A stretch of DNA of 64,000 bases from Phoma sp. XZ068 (taxonomy: Eukaryota; Ascomycota; Dothideomycetes; Pleosporales; Didymellaceae). Where the stretch lies: the NCBI GenBank assembly GCA_004835665.1, contig RBKR01000011.1:806001-870000 (forward strand), written 5' to 3'. How positions within the stretch are numbered: the stretch's first letter is position 1; each line of letters begins with the position of its first letter. Under the pieces are notes generated by a model. That model was not told the DNA's origin. It was given only the letters and a program-made list of their open reading frames with translations, and ran no database searches. Positions 1 through 11,483 of this stretch are shown one piece after another. The position numbers and the translations under genes are program-made.

Positions 1-1009
1 AAGATGTTCAAAACCCTGCTCGACGACGGCGTATACTGGGTCGACATGCGTTCCGCCTTCTACACGCCGTACCGTAGCACTGGGCAAGAGAACTGGGACC
101 CTGACTTCTTCAACATGTTGGACCACGTGTCAGATGAAATTGAAAAGTTCAAGAAGAGCGAGGAGGGCAAAGACTTCTGGGGTGCGCGTATGATCTGGAC
201 CACCATCCGTCAATTCGACAAGAAGATGGTTATTGAGAGTGCGTTCAACAAATCAAACATTAAAGACTTACAAACTGACAGTAACAGGCATGAAAGCGTG
301 CATTGAAATGAAGCTCGAGTTCCCTGAGATAATTGCTGGTTACGATCTCGTCGGGCAAGAAGACCTCGGACGACCCCTCGCCGACCTCACGCCCGAACTC
401 TTCTGGTTCCGCAAACGCTGTGCCGAGGAAGGCATCGACATACCGTTTTACTTCCACGCCGGCGAGACCCTCGGCGACGGCGACAGCGTAGACGAGAACC
501 TCTTCGACGCCGTGATCCTCGGCACAAGAAGAATCGGTCACGGATTCAGCTTGTACAAGCACCCCTTGCTAATCGACATGGTGAAAGAAAAGAGGATCCT
601 AGTAGAAAGCTGCCCAGTTTCAAACGAAGTCCTCCGCCTCTGCGGCTCAATCATGTCACACCCACTCCCTGCGCTGCTGGCCCGCGGCGTCCCCTGCTCA
701 CTCTGCAACGACGACCCGACAATCCTCGGTCAGGGTGTATCCGGCATGTCGCACGACTTCTGGCAAGCGCTACAAGGCTGGGAGAACCTCGGGCTCGCGG
801 GCCTGGGCAGTCTCGCGGAGAACAGCGTGCGCTGGGCAAGCTTTGAGGACGTAAGCGCGAAGGAATGGACGCAGGATATCAAAGACGGTATGATGGGCAA
901 GGGCGAGCGCGCAAAGAGGCTGAAGGAATGGACGCAACGATGGGAGAGGTTCTGCGCGTGGATCGTGGAGGAGTATGGTGTCGATGTCGACGTCAACCCG
1001 GATGAGTGA
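1..1009 (+). CDS. ADGF/CECR1-type adenosine deaminase, 5' end outside window
   Basis: This is the C-terminal part of a metal-dependent purine deaminase that would convert adenosine to inosine. ADGF/CECR1 members of this family are usually secreted. Two exons are visible, 1-238 and 288-1009. The 49-nt phase-1 intron (donor GTGCGT, acceptor AACAG) is supported because removing it joins two frames into one continuous family-like protein. About 319 residues lie in the window and the frame is open to base 1, so the signal peptide and N-terminal part are missing. Visible catalytic elements are HAGE (around 455-466), the GHGF segment that follows, and the NDDP segment near 708-720. These supply the zinc- and substrate-binding His, Glu and Asp residues of adenosine deaminases. 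The start at base 4 is only an internal Met. The family call is firm. ADGF rather than classical ADA is inferred from the region before HAGE. Confidence 0.88.
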
Positions 1010-3763
1010 AAAGAAAAGAAATGGAAAAGTAGGGGAGAAGGGATAAGCAGGATTCAACTCCAGTGAGGTCGCGTATGCAGACCCAGAGTAACACAAAACA
1101 TTCAACGTTGAGCCGATTTGATATGAGCATGAAACATATTCCTTTGTATAGTTTGCCACATGACAAAAAAGAAATGTTGGTCATATATGGTGCAACACGT
1201 ACAAATGCACAACTTACTATCATTTACAAAAAGCTAAACAATCAATTTAAGCCTTGTTCAAAACCAGTCCTACTTCCTGGCATGCAATGACCATCTCATC
1301 TCCTCAACAAAATCTAAGCATGCAATAACGCCGTATATCCTCGCACGGTCATGATCAAAGCCACATCGTTACCACAGAAGCCTTTCCTGTCCATTCTATC
1401 ATTCAGCAAGGCAGACACTGACACATCGACCTACTACGTAGCCAACGTCTTTCGAGAGCCTCGTTCACAGGGCCCAGTTTTCACGCAGGTCTTGCGACAC
1501 GGTGGTGATCTACTGCCCCTCTGCTTGTGCGGCGCGGGTATTGATTAAGTGGAGGATGTGGAGGAAGTGGAGTGTGGTGGTGGCAGTGACGACATTTTCG
1601 TTGGCTTCAATGCGTCAGATCGAGGCGGTCATGTCATGTTAGTGAGACATGTTGGCTCAGTGAGCGAGAAGGGATGTGCATGCTGTGTTGGTGGTAAATG
1701 TTGGCTTTACGGCATTGGTGATGTGTGACGTATTGAAGTTGTCTCCGAAGGTGAATGTTATGGATGGATTCCTGGTGACCTGTTTGTGCTGGTGCTAGAC
1801 GCGTCTACATCGTGTATGCAAAGATCCTAAGTTGTTAGATAGTGGGAATAGTTGCATCCATCCCGCTACAGAAAGCTCTGCATAAGAAAGGCTGTGCCGC
1901 ATGTCCAACGCACAATGCATTGCCATGTGGAATTGGAAGTGGGCGGCGTGTGTGTCTGCGAGTAAAAGTCCGACGGCGTACACGATAATGCGGCGCAGTG
2001 CAGAAGGAGTGCATCCTAAACGGCACTGTAGCGTATTTGTTGTTTTCGGCGAGAAGATTTGGTGGAGAGTTGGTGGATCACTTGCCATTGACATGGCGGC
2101 TCTAAGCGCCTGTGGATGTATGGGGACGCCTGAAAGAATGTCCTCCACACGCTACACACGGGATCCAGCCGGCTTCCGGCGCACTGTCAAAACGTGTCGA
2201 GGCAGCTTCGAGAGGAAGTGAGCGACGGATAGTATTATCCGGCTCGAGAACAAACCTTGGAGTCTTGTGCTCGTATGGTCAGCTGCTGAGCTTGGATCAA
2301 TAGTTCGCGTTGTAAGAGGCAAGGCTGTTTGCAAGCCTGATTGGATACCAAAAAGATGTATGCATACGAATCAGCGCGTTGGATAGTGTTATTGGACAGC
2401 TGCTCACGAGATTTTCGTCTTGTTTTCGTTGTGTTTTCGAAGCTGACGTCCCGGATCGACGACCCACAGCTCATCCACAGGGCGATGTCCAAGGATCAGG
2501 TCCCACAGTATCTGTCCTGTGCGACATGGCGTCAATTGACACGCCTCGAGGCGCGGCTAACTTCAGACGCGGAAGCGGCATGGGTGACACGAAAGGAGTG
2601 CCACTTGCCTTTTTTGTACCGCGGGCAAAGGATCGAGCAAATGCTCCAAGTGGCTGATAGGAAATCTTTCGGTTGCGACTCGTGGCGAAGGCTGATAAGA
2701 GGGAGGCTGGCAACTGGCGCCAGCCATCACAGCTGTGGTCGTTGGTGCTGACAGTCGGTCTTGCACTCTGATGTCCTCCCAACAAACTGGAGCTGGAGGA
2801 CTCCACTCAGATCCACTCTGTCTACCCGGCTGCTGGCCACGTCAACATGAAGACTTGACATTTCAGCGTCGAGACCTTGTCACCGGTCAGACGGGCCAAC
2901 CTCTGCCGCAGCGATGCGTCTGTCTTCCGCGCGTGCACATGGCTGTTGGTGCCGTTCATTGGACTCTCCCTCTGCGGATGGTGGTGCATTAGCGCGTTAG
3001 GCTACAGGCATGTCGCGGACTGCCTGAGCCTTGGCCTCCCCCAGGGAAGGCCAGTGCACCGTTCACTGCAAGCTGCAGACTGCCCGCGGAGCAGGTGCAT
3101 TGAGTACGAGGGGGAGCAAGAGGATGCCGCAGAGGCCGAGGACACGCCTGGAGCCGCAGAAACGCGTTGCAGCGTCGTGGTGAAGGTCGTCGTCGACAGC
3201 TGGGCCCTGAGTCAGGCGTAGACAGCCATCGTGCCGTTCGAACCAGCGCCGTGTTGCTGGATGTGACGACGAGCGATCCCGCATCTAGTGGAGACGTGTT
3301 GGTAAGGCTCGAAGCTGTAAGCGCCGGCTGGCCCAATCAGCGGGCGCAGAGCCGGCCAGGGTGCATCTGCCCTCTGGCAGCTGTTGGCGGGCACCATCTC
3401 ATCGCCTCGGGGCAGAGCGTGGGCGACCGTCTTGCACTTTCTGACAGACGCGCCGCATATTCCTCGCGCAGCTGGTCTGCCATAGCACACGCCGTCCCCG
3501 TCTCATATACCCATCGACTCGCGCCCCAGCAGCCGCCAACGCTCGCCCACCCGTCGCCGCTACCACCGCTCTTCGCGCCGCGACCCCCGTCCCCATTCGT
3601 CGATCCGGCCACTGCGGAGAGGCATTCCACTGTGTCGACACACAGCCTCGCACCTCAGACGTCGCGGGTGCCAGACAGACAGGCAGCGCGCCGGCAGCCC
3701 CAATCGCCCTCCCACGGCTCCCAGCGCGGCGCAGGTCTGGCGCATCGGAAGCAGCCTTGAGGC
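1010..3763. other. Gene-free stretch of 2.75 kb
   Basis: No convincing gene is seen. Open frames here are short, mostly start at non-ATG codons, overlap on both strands and have no family-like motifs. Base composition changes from AT-rich (about 1050-1350) to GC-rich (about 2900-3760). The GC-rich end probably holds the promoter and 5' UTR of the gene starting at 3764. Confidence 0.55.
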
Positions 3764-6249
3764 ATGGCGATGCTGATGCCTTCTCCCACGGGTCCGGGCC
3801 TCAATTCTGCCTTCAGCCCCTACACAGACTCGCCCAGCTCGCCGGCGAACTTCAACCAGGTCTTCTCCAACAGGTGCCCCCTCCCCGCCCCGAGCTGCCC
3901 AACCCACCTATATAGCACCTACTGATGCATTCGCAAAGGTCCTCGGGCACTCACTCGGACCACCTTGTCCCTCCCCCAAGCCCATATCCGGCAACTGTCG
4001 ATCCCTCCCCGGTCGACAGCAATGGCACGAGTGCCACCGACCACACCGAGGTACATCAGCGAACAAGCTGCGCCGTCACACAACAACACGCAGGGCTGAC
4101 ACCATGCAGATTGAGGACGATGCACAGGACGACCTGAATGACATCAGGTCGCCAAACACCGACGACATCGTGAGCCCGGCGAGTCAGACCAGCCAGTCCA
4201 AGGTACGGCGACCTTTGCGGCGACCTGCATCACCGCCTGCATGCAAGACCAACGCTGACCGTGACTCAGCCCTTCAAGCTTGACACCTCGCTACCAGCGC
4301 GCAAACGCTCAGACTCAGACGAGGCGCCGCCATCCGTCATACATGTACCGGCAGACTTCAAGCAATTCGTACGAGACGCCCTCGTCATGGTTGCACCGCG
4401 TAGGCGCTGACTTTTATGCAGAACCGCGGAAGCATCTCGGCGGCTTCTTCAAGCGCGAACACGTCCGAGACCACAGCTGTCGTCTCGCCCTCCACCCCGG
4501 AGGCAAACATGGTCTTCGAAGCTGACGACAAGGTGCGTCTTGCTCATCTCGCTCTGGCACAGGCCGTGATGACTGAACCTCCGCAGCACACATACACAAC
4601 CCCAATCGACACGTCTGTGCCCCGCAATGCTTTGGACCGCAGCACCCCCCAGGCGCAGACACGGTACGACTACGAGGATGACCTGAAACGGCGAAGTGCT
4701 CGAATGAGCGTCAATCTCGCTGGTACGTCGACTTGAGCAGTATAGAAACGTGTCGCTGACCTCTATAGACATAGCAGAGTACGACGACAACAACCCTACA
4801 GACTCTTCGGCAAGCTCCGTCATAGACCAAAGCGACGATGGATCCTCGCAATCCCAAGAGAATGAGACTGCGCATAGCGGTACCCAAACCATGGGTCAGG
4901 CATTGCACGGCATCAACGAGACTGAGAAAGAAGTCGCGGCACTGAAAAGTGCGCTAGATGAGTGCTGGACGCTGTGCAACTCGCTTGCAAAACTCAGCCA
5001 AAACCACCGCCGGCGAATGTTTAGTTACTCTGGTGGGAGCGCCGACGAGCAAGAGCACGCTTGGCGGACTTGTTGGCGATTGTGCCAGAGATTGTACGAG
5101 AGCCGGGATGAGAACCCCTCAACCCAAGTTATGCCAACGCTAGAGCTCTGCCGAGACTTCTGCCAGGCGCTGTTCGATGTACGGCAACGAGGAGAGGACG
5201 CAGCGGATTCCGTGCTGAGAGTCAGCTTTGAGCTGAACAATCATCTCTACAATGCTCACGACCGTGCGTTGCCTGAAGCGTTCCGAGAGCGCACGCTAGA
5301 CTTCTACCTGACGCTTTGTCACCGGCTGATGAAGCAACGGACATCTCTGCCAGAGGAGACGGACTCGTTACTTCATGCATGCTGGTCATTAGCAGAGACG
5401 CTTTTCAGCCTCCGTCAAAACAGTCGTGACGGCAAGCCAGCAGATGAGGAACTTTTGGGTTCTGGCATACAAGCTTGCTGGGAATTGTGCGATTTGTTCC
5501 GCGAAGGCTGGACCCAGGTGCGACCTGATCGCGGCACTCCACGTCCGACACAATACGAGTTCAATCTAGGATCCAGCTCTGGCTCGGTGACACGTTCGCA
5601 ACGATCCTACTCTGAAAGATCTGGACGATCATCGTCAAGCGTCAACGACTCATACCACTCCGCCATCTCTTCCCGAAGACAGACACCCGCAGTACCAGAC
5701 ACACCTACGACCATCTTCGATGATCGCGAAGAGTTCTCGCCTGCTGAAGAGAACAACGTACCGAACATCCTGGTTTTGGGACCCGAGGCTGGTCTAACAC
5801 GAACGCATGACCGCTGGTCTTCTGCATCTTCAAATCTTTCCACTTACTCCGACGCTTCTATACACAGCTCGTCGACCGCAACGGCAGGGCGAACAGACCC
5901 AAATCTTGTCCGGCTGAAGGGTTTGATTGTTAAAGCCGCAATCAACGCTGGCTACAATCGTCAAATCCCGCTACCTGATTTCATTCGTGCTTTGCCCTCA
6001 AACAGCTTTGGCACACTTTCATGGCAGAGCCAGCTCTTCGAAAACTACAGGAAGCTCGTCCTCGCAGATCCTACATTACGCACAGCGCATACTGAGCCAC
6101 CTCGCAGACTTAGCGCCGTGGAAATCGGGCGGTCAGTACAATGGATGGCGCGCAGTGAGCAGTTCAAGTGGCTGCGTGATCTGTACCGTTTTGTTTTCGG
6201 CAACAACCCTGAGGATAGCAGTCAACGCAACCTCATCATCAACGCATAA
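3764..6249 (+). CDS. Conserved-looking fungal protein with seven short Cys/Trp helix repeats, function unknown
   Basis: Seven exons (3764-3873, 3939-4050, 4110-4202, 4270-4368, 4422-4532, 4587-4722, 4769-6249) give a 713-residue protein. The six introns are 46-67 nt, all GT-AG, with consistent phases. The N-terminal ~220 residues are Ser/Pro/Thr-rich and look disordered. Residues about 286-464 hold seven copies of an octapeptide-like core, consensus C-W-x-L-C-x-x-L: CWTLCNSL, CWRLCQRL, CRDFCQAL, SFELNNHL, YLTLCHRL, CWSLAETL and CWELCDLF, spaced 25-36 residues apart. A Ser-rich linker follows, then a C-terminal module (about residues 600-700) that looks folded and contains the NAGYNRQIPLPDF segment. 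There is no signal peptide or membrane segment. I recognise it as the kind of protein widely annotated as hypothetical in filamentous ascomycetes but cannot name a family. The last exon is certain; the first two exons are the least certain. Confidence 0.8.
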
Positions 6250-7112
6250 CGACTTGTTGCGTCCGCACGCATGCGTTCTGTTTGGCTTGGCTTTCTGCTT
6301 TTCGTTCCGCTCTATACCCCAACGCTCTTTTCGATTCATCACGACGCTATCAGATCAACGATCATCTACGAAGCAAAGATTGAGCTGAGACACATGTTCG
6401 ATTCGATGTATAAATTATTACCTAATCATTATTTCGAGCTACCACCTCTCCATGAACCACTCGCCGTGTGTGTATGTTGAACAGGGCTAACTCATTCGAC
6501 CCTTTACTGCGTTCCACTTGTGCTGTCAAATCTTAGTTTGCGGGACGCCCACTAACTCGGGAGACGCAGGGATGGCAAAGACATTCGAGATCTTCCATCA
6601 TGAGTCGCAGAGCCCACAAATGGAAGCCAAGATTCAACCAATGGCAGCAAAGTCTCAAGCGCCCAATGTGTGGGGTCTGTCAGGTAAACGCGCTTTTGAA
6701 TTGTTGCATGCTGCCAGTCTTTAAGTGACTTTCGCTTCGATTGCTTAGACGGAGACTTGTGTGGCTAGATATAGAGCATGATGTCGAACCTTCTATTGAT
6801 TGATCTCAAGCCGGAGTGCTTAGTCACAGACAGCTCTAACCTGCAGACACAGGCAACTAGCAGCCAGATGCCGTTGCAAACACTGGAAATAATGCACAGG
6901 CGTGGCATCCTCACGTCCTGCCTCTTCGCGTTTGGTGAGTGAAGATCTCACCGGTCTCGTATTGAGTCCACATCGGGCTGTCCAGCCTCACAAGGGTAGG
7001 CGAGGCTGAGCGGGTGACTCCACATCCGCACTCCGCTTACCACGCCTTGTGGTACCTAAGCTATCACTACCAAGTAGCCTGCTAAGCACTCCTTCCAAGA
7101 AAGATACCCACA
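6250..7112. other. Intergenic, 863 bp
   Basis: This separates two same-strand genes and should hold the 3' UTR of the upstream gene and the promoter of the downstream one. No RNA gene, repeat or supported reading frame is seen. Confidence 0.5.
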
Positions 7113-8522
7113 ATGCCTCTCGTGAAGCCCAGCTTGCCGCCCAAGCCCTCTTCATCCGTTGACCAGGAACCGCAACTTCCAACATTTGCACCCTGCCCCC
7201 GAACAACATTCGCAACAGGACATACCGACTGGTATCGAATCACCTCACCAAAGGCCTTCTCTAATGTCGACATTTGCTCCAGTTGCTACAATGCTACATT
7301 TCGCAACACGAAATACGCACGGTGCATCACAGAAGCTACTTCGAAACCAAAGGAAATGGCCACCAAATGCGACCTCTCAGATCGCTGGAACCGTGCCGCA
7401 GTCGTCTGGATCTTTCTACAAAACCAACCAGATCTCACCTTGCTAGGTACCGTAGCTGAATTGCCGCCTGACCAAGATGGTGAATGTCCCAACCTGAACA
7501 TCCAGGACCCAGAAGTACAAAAGGGAGGCAAGCCAGCCGCGACGCGGACATGGTATTGTCTTTATGATCCAGCAGCAGGGTCTCTCGTTGAAGACCTGAC
7601 AGTCTGCTCGGCATGCGTTGCACGTGTCAACCTGATCTTCCCATGTCTGAAGGGCCTCTTTCAACCTGTGGCTGATGGACAGAAACTGCCAGCTACATGC
7701 GACCTGCTCACTTCGCAAGTTGACGAAGCCCGATGCGAACAATACCTCTCCCAGATACTCGAAACAGCAGTCCAGACGGTAAAGACGGGTTCTCGAAATG
7801 TGGGTCCTCTGGTCGACTTCATCAAGAAATGGGCGCCAATCCCGGTATGCCTCAAAGGCGGCAACGTCCCACCAGGCACAACAAGCTACACCTTCCCAAC
7901 CAGCATCCCCAACTACGCCGCGTGCTTGGAGTGCTACACAACGCACATCCTCCCTCTCCTCAACTCTTCCTCCCCGCCCCCCGTGCTGAAAGAAATGACG
8001 CCCAACGTCCTCCCCAACGGCTTCATCTGCGACCTGTACTCCCCACGACTACAACAGTACTTCACCGACGCGATCGCAAGTTCCGACATGGAGACGTACA
8101 AGCAGCGGCTTCATGCGCGCGAGGCCAAAATGCAGGAGTACAGTCTCAGGCTCCAGCAGATGCAGCTCCAGTTCCAGCAGCTGAATCGGCAGGCGAGGAT
8201 GTCGCAGCTGGAGCAGCGGATGGCGCAGAGTATGGAGACGGTGAACGCCATGTCGTGGAGCAGTAGTGCGTACTATGCTCCGCCGGTACGTATTATATCT
8301 CTTCCTTTCATGTTTATCGCATATTTGTTGTGGCCATCGTCACTTATATTCCGACACCACTGCGTTGCGTGAGAGATGCAAAATGAACTAACGAGTACAT
8401 AGCTTGATTTCAGTCGCAGCACCGCGGCGATGAATAAGAGCCACCAAGCCATGCTGCAGGCGGAGATGATGGAGGAGAACATGAACATGGTTAGACGGGA
8501 GTGGACGCAGCTGTACGAGTGA
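7113..8522 (+). CDS. Protein with three CxxC...CDL modules and a Gln-rich coiled-coil tail, function unknown
   Basis: Two exons (7113-8285 and 8403-8522) encode 430 residues. The 117-nt intron has donor GTACGT, a CTAAC branch site and acceptor ACATAG, and skipping it would end the protein at 8370. The start ATG follows CACA. The protein contains three spaced copies of one module: C55-S-S-C58 then C86-D-L, C165-S-A-C168 then C196-D-L, and C271-L-E-C274 then C306-D-L, with 27, 27 and 31 residues between the CxxC and the CDL cysteine. The two paired Cys groups could bind zinc or form disulfides; which one is not visible. A Pro-rich N-terminus precedes module 1. A Gln/Met-rich coiled coil (about residues 330-390) and a short charged tail from exon 2 follow module 3. 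No signal peptide is evident. I do not recognise the family. Confidence 0.82.
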
Positions 8523-8875
8523 ACTCACTCTGCTTCATTGCAAGATATATGAGAAATCCGGTCCCTATACGCTCTCTTCTTGACCTTTGGAATCTCCTTC
8601 AATTTGACTGTCGTCAAACGAGCCAGCCGAGACAGGAGCCTTTCAGAATGAGAATCCAGGTGAGAGGATACGCTAATTGATGCGATTAGTCGGCGAGTAC
8701 CAAAAGGCATAATAATCACGTCCATCTACAGGCACCTAGGACGGATTCAGTGAATGTAGCCAAGTTAATTTCCATGTTTTCTACACTGTAGCACGCTTTA
8801 TGAAACTGCCGGACCATAATAGACGCGGGACATAAGCCCGAAGAAACCTGAACAATAATCGCTCAACATACGAGC
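8523..8875. other. Convergent 3' intergenic region
   Basis: This lies between the 3' ends of two convergent genes and should carry both 3' UTRs. Nothing else is seen. Confidence 0.5.
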
Positions 8876-10490
8876 TCAGCACCACTGCCACATCTTGACA
8901 GACTTGACTGTCATACCGCGCTCATTGCCTTCACCCCATGTCGGTAACCACTGCTCCTTTGCATTCCAGAAATCTCTTGCAGCTGATGCACTGCCATCGG
9001 CCCAGGGCTTGTTGTACTTCCCATCACTACAAATCGTTAGCATCCAACCCTCCGATACTCATAACTGTGGAGGTACTCGCTAGAACCAACCGTTCTGAGC
9101 GCCGACCGCGACTTTGAGATTCAAGTAGAACTTCTGATCGAAGGGTGCCACAGTATTGCCAGCGTTGCGCCAAGGATTGGTGTACAGTGTGCCATTGCTG
9201 GTAGGCATGCCCTTGAAATTGCCTTTCTCCCAGAAGGATTCCTTCCCCTTGAACTTGAGGGAGAAGACACGGTATAATCTGTTGTCAACATACATGAACA
9301 TGTAGTCTGTGGTCCATTCCAAGCCAAACGTGAAAAGCCTGTCTGAGAAAGCGAGGCGATTAGACTTGAAGAAGAAGGTGTCGTACGTCGTCATGTAGCC
9401 ATCATGCTGATAATCGGGTCCCCAGTGAAGGGTGGAGGTAATCACATTGCGACCGCGAGGATATGTATAGTCGTTTCCGCGCGTCTCTGCGATATCAATC
9501 TCGCCGGACGCGGGCCACGTGCCATAGACTGAATCTTCAGGCAGCATCCCTAAACAACGTGAGGATTCAAGTAGTAGCTGGGAGATAGAAACATACAAAT
9601 AGCAGGCCACAACCAATCACCGCTAGGCATCTTAGCAACGACTTCGACTCTTCCGTATTTGATGCCTTTCTTGCCCTTTGTAGTGAGCCGGGAGGATCGC
9701 ACTGGTGGGACGATATGGCCCAGTGTAACATTAGATTTGATTGAGCACATCTTCACATCGGCAGATGTGCAGGTACCATCGCCACCTGTATCCGTGAGGT
9801 TCAAAGTGTGACCGTCCAGCAGCTGTGACTCAGTGATACTGGTAGACTCGGTAGTCAATGTGGGTATGATGTGTAAGCCTTCAGCATCAACGAAGACGTT
9901 TTGCGAGTCGTCGGTCGTCCAGGTAAACTCTCCATTCCCGAACCCGCCAGTCTGCAACCATATTAGTAGCTGCTTGCAGCCTGCGCTCCGAATGGTTTGT
10001 ACCTGAATTTCATAGCTCCAATTGTTGAGGTCGATGGATTCGAACTGATCATCCATGATCAGACAGTACTGCTATGCGTTAATAAGGCCACGCATGTCCT
10101 GAGTAAGACTGATTACTTTGCCCAGAGGTGTCGCAACCCAATACCCATCCCACAAATAGAAGAAAGTCATGACCAAGCTGAGCACAAGACCTGCGAGCAT
10201 AATAGCGCTGTTGATCCGCTTGCTCCGTTTCCAGCGCGGATCGTCGAGCCATGGCTTTTCATATCTACAATGCGTCAGCATGAACGCTGCGCAGATTGGC
10301 GTAGGTGAATTACGTACTCTCCTCTCAGGAGAGAACTCCTGAATCTGCGCAGCGGCTTAGCAGTCCTCTTTACCGTGGCGTCGTTAAGCGGTGGACTCGG
10401 CTTCTGTTTACGCTGGCTAGTCTGCTGCGATGCTGTTGCGGTGCCGGTTGCCTCGGTTAAGGGAAGCTTCAATGGGTCTGTTGAGCCCAT
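8876..10490 (-). CDS. Membrane-anchored glycoside hydrolase family 16 (beta-glucanase-like)
   Basis: Six exons on the minus strand (10318-10490, 10117-10264, 10003-10068, 9597-9951, 9081-9549, 8876-9026) give 453 residues. The protein has a basic cytosolic N-terminus (about 85 residues). One transmembrane segment follows (NSAIMLAGLVLSLVMTFFYL), then the GH16 domain, which begins near the DDQFESIDLNNW segment. The catalytic signature is E-I-D-I-A-E in GEIDIAETRGND, which supplies the two acidic catalytic residues. The Trp-rich region before it (DWLWPAIWMLPED) is typical of the family and is created exactly by splicing. A type II topology would place the enzyme in the secretory lumen or at the cell surface, acting on beta-1,3/1,4-linked glucan. 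The last intron (9027-9080) needs a GC donor (TA|GCGAGT), because an in-frame TAG lies at the junction. The substrate is not determined. The gene is divergent from the GT2 gene at 11484. Confidence 0.9.
9027..9080 (-). other. Probable GC-AG intron in the GH16 gene
   Basis: On the minus strand the exon ends TTC TA, followed by GCGAGT, and the acceptor is TTTGTAG before TGATGG. Splicing makes a Tyr codon and continues a GH16-like C-terminus (about 50 residues ending in a Cys codon and TGA). Without splicing the protein stops directly at TAG after NGWF. No GT donor in the correct phase is present nearby. The rest of the donor (GCGAGT) matches the strong consensus expected of GC donors. Confidence 0.75.
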
Positions 10491-11483
10491 GGTGAACAGT
10501 GATAGATCGCTTGATCTAGGAATTTCCGCGCTCTGAGATGCTCACTGTGAGGGAGCTCAGTCAAGTAGTGATTGAATAAAATACACTGCAAGTTATATGC
10601 AACCCTCTCTCTCGACCGCTGAGGGATGAGGTTGCCTGTCAGGTATTCGTGAGTTGTTGTGGTGAGATGATGTATCGATGTTAAGCTTAGGGAAATTGAA
10701 ACATACTTCTCAGAAACACGGGTAGTTGCGTTGGAGCTGCTACTGAATGAGATAGATTGCAGTTGCTTCAAGGAATAAAGCCACGCGCGCACCTGCTAGT
10801 TCAACACAGCAGTGGCCGTTCAATCTGAGCGGAAATCGCAGTGCAGCACTTGTGACAGTCCACACTCACTATGATAGTAGAACGGGTGGCATATTTGGAC
10901 GGACAGCTGCTGACTGAGCGGACTGAGATTTGAGAGTCGTCGGCGAAGTGAGAGCGTGTGGCATCTCATAATGACTGCCCCGGCACAAACAGCATTGGCA
11001 TCATTATGTCCAGGACAGAACATCAGTTCTCCTTCCATGGTGCATCAATATATCTGTACTCTTAGTCAAAGACACGCAGATCCCTCAAGATCAAAGTTAA
11101 ATGAAGCGATAGTGAGTGTGCAAGTGCCTGAACGCGCCCTAGCAGCTCAGCATAGGATAAGAACCAAGGAGGTGGATGTGATCTGCTTCTGCATGAGAGC
11201 TCCCATGACTTTATTTTGTTCTATGAGGACGAAAATAGGTGTGTTGGCACCATGAATTCGTCAGGGTCTGGAAAATGAGTCGAACCGGTCTTTGGGATGG
11301 GTATTTGGTATAATCCAATATTGCGAACCAGTTGTAAACCTCCTCTTATTTTCGTCTCCTAAATTTATGCGCTCCATATATCTGTGGCGGTATCTACTTG
11401 TTCTTAGTCCGCACCGACAATCGACGCACATTTTTTTTAATACCAGACGCACTTTAGGAGTTTAGAAACTTCAGCTATTCACG
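10491..11483. promoter_or_regulatory. Shared divergent upstream region, GH16 / GT2
   Basis: About 1 kb separates the two ATG codons of the divergent GH16 and GT2 genes, so it must hold both promoters. The GT2 side (11340-11480) is AT- and pyrimidine-rich and includes a run of eight T. No specific operator can be named. Confidence 0.55.

Noticed and set aside
1795..2148. 117-codon minus-strand frame
   Set aside because: Starts with GTG, overlaps an open plus-strand frame and shows no motif.
3167..3760. 197-codon plus-strand frame upstream of the repeat-protein gene
   Set aside because: Non-ATG start, Arg/Pro/Ser composition from GC-rich DNA and no family feature. More likely promoter or 5' UTR.
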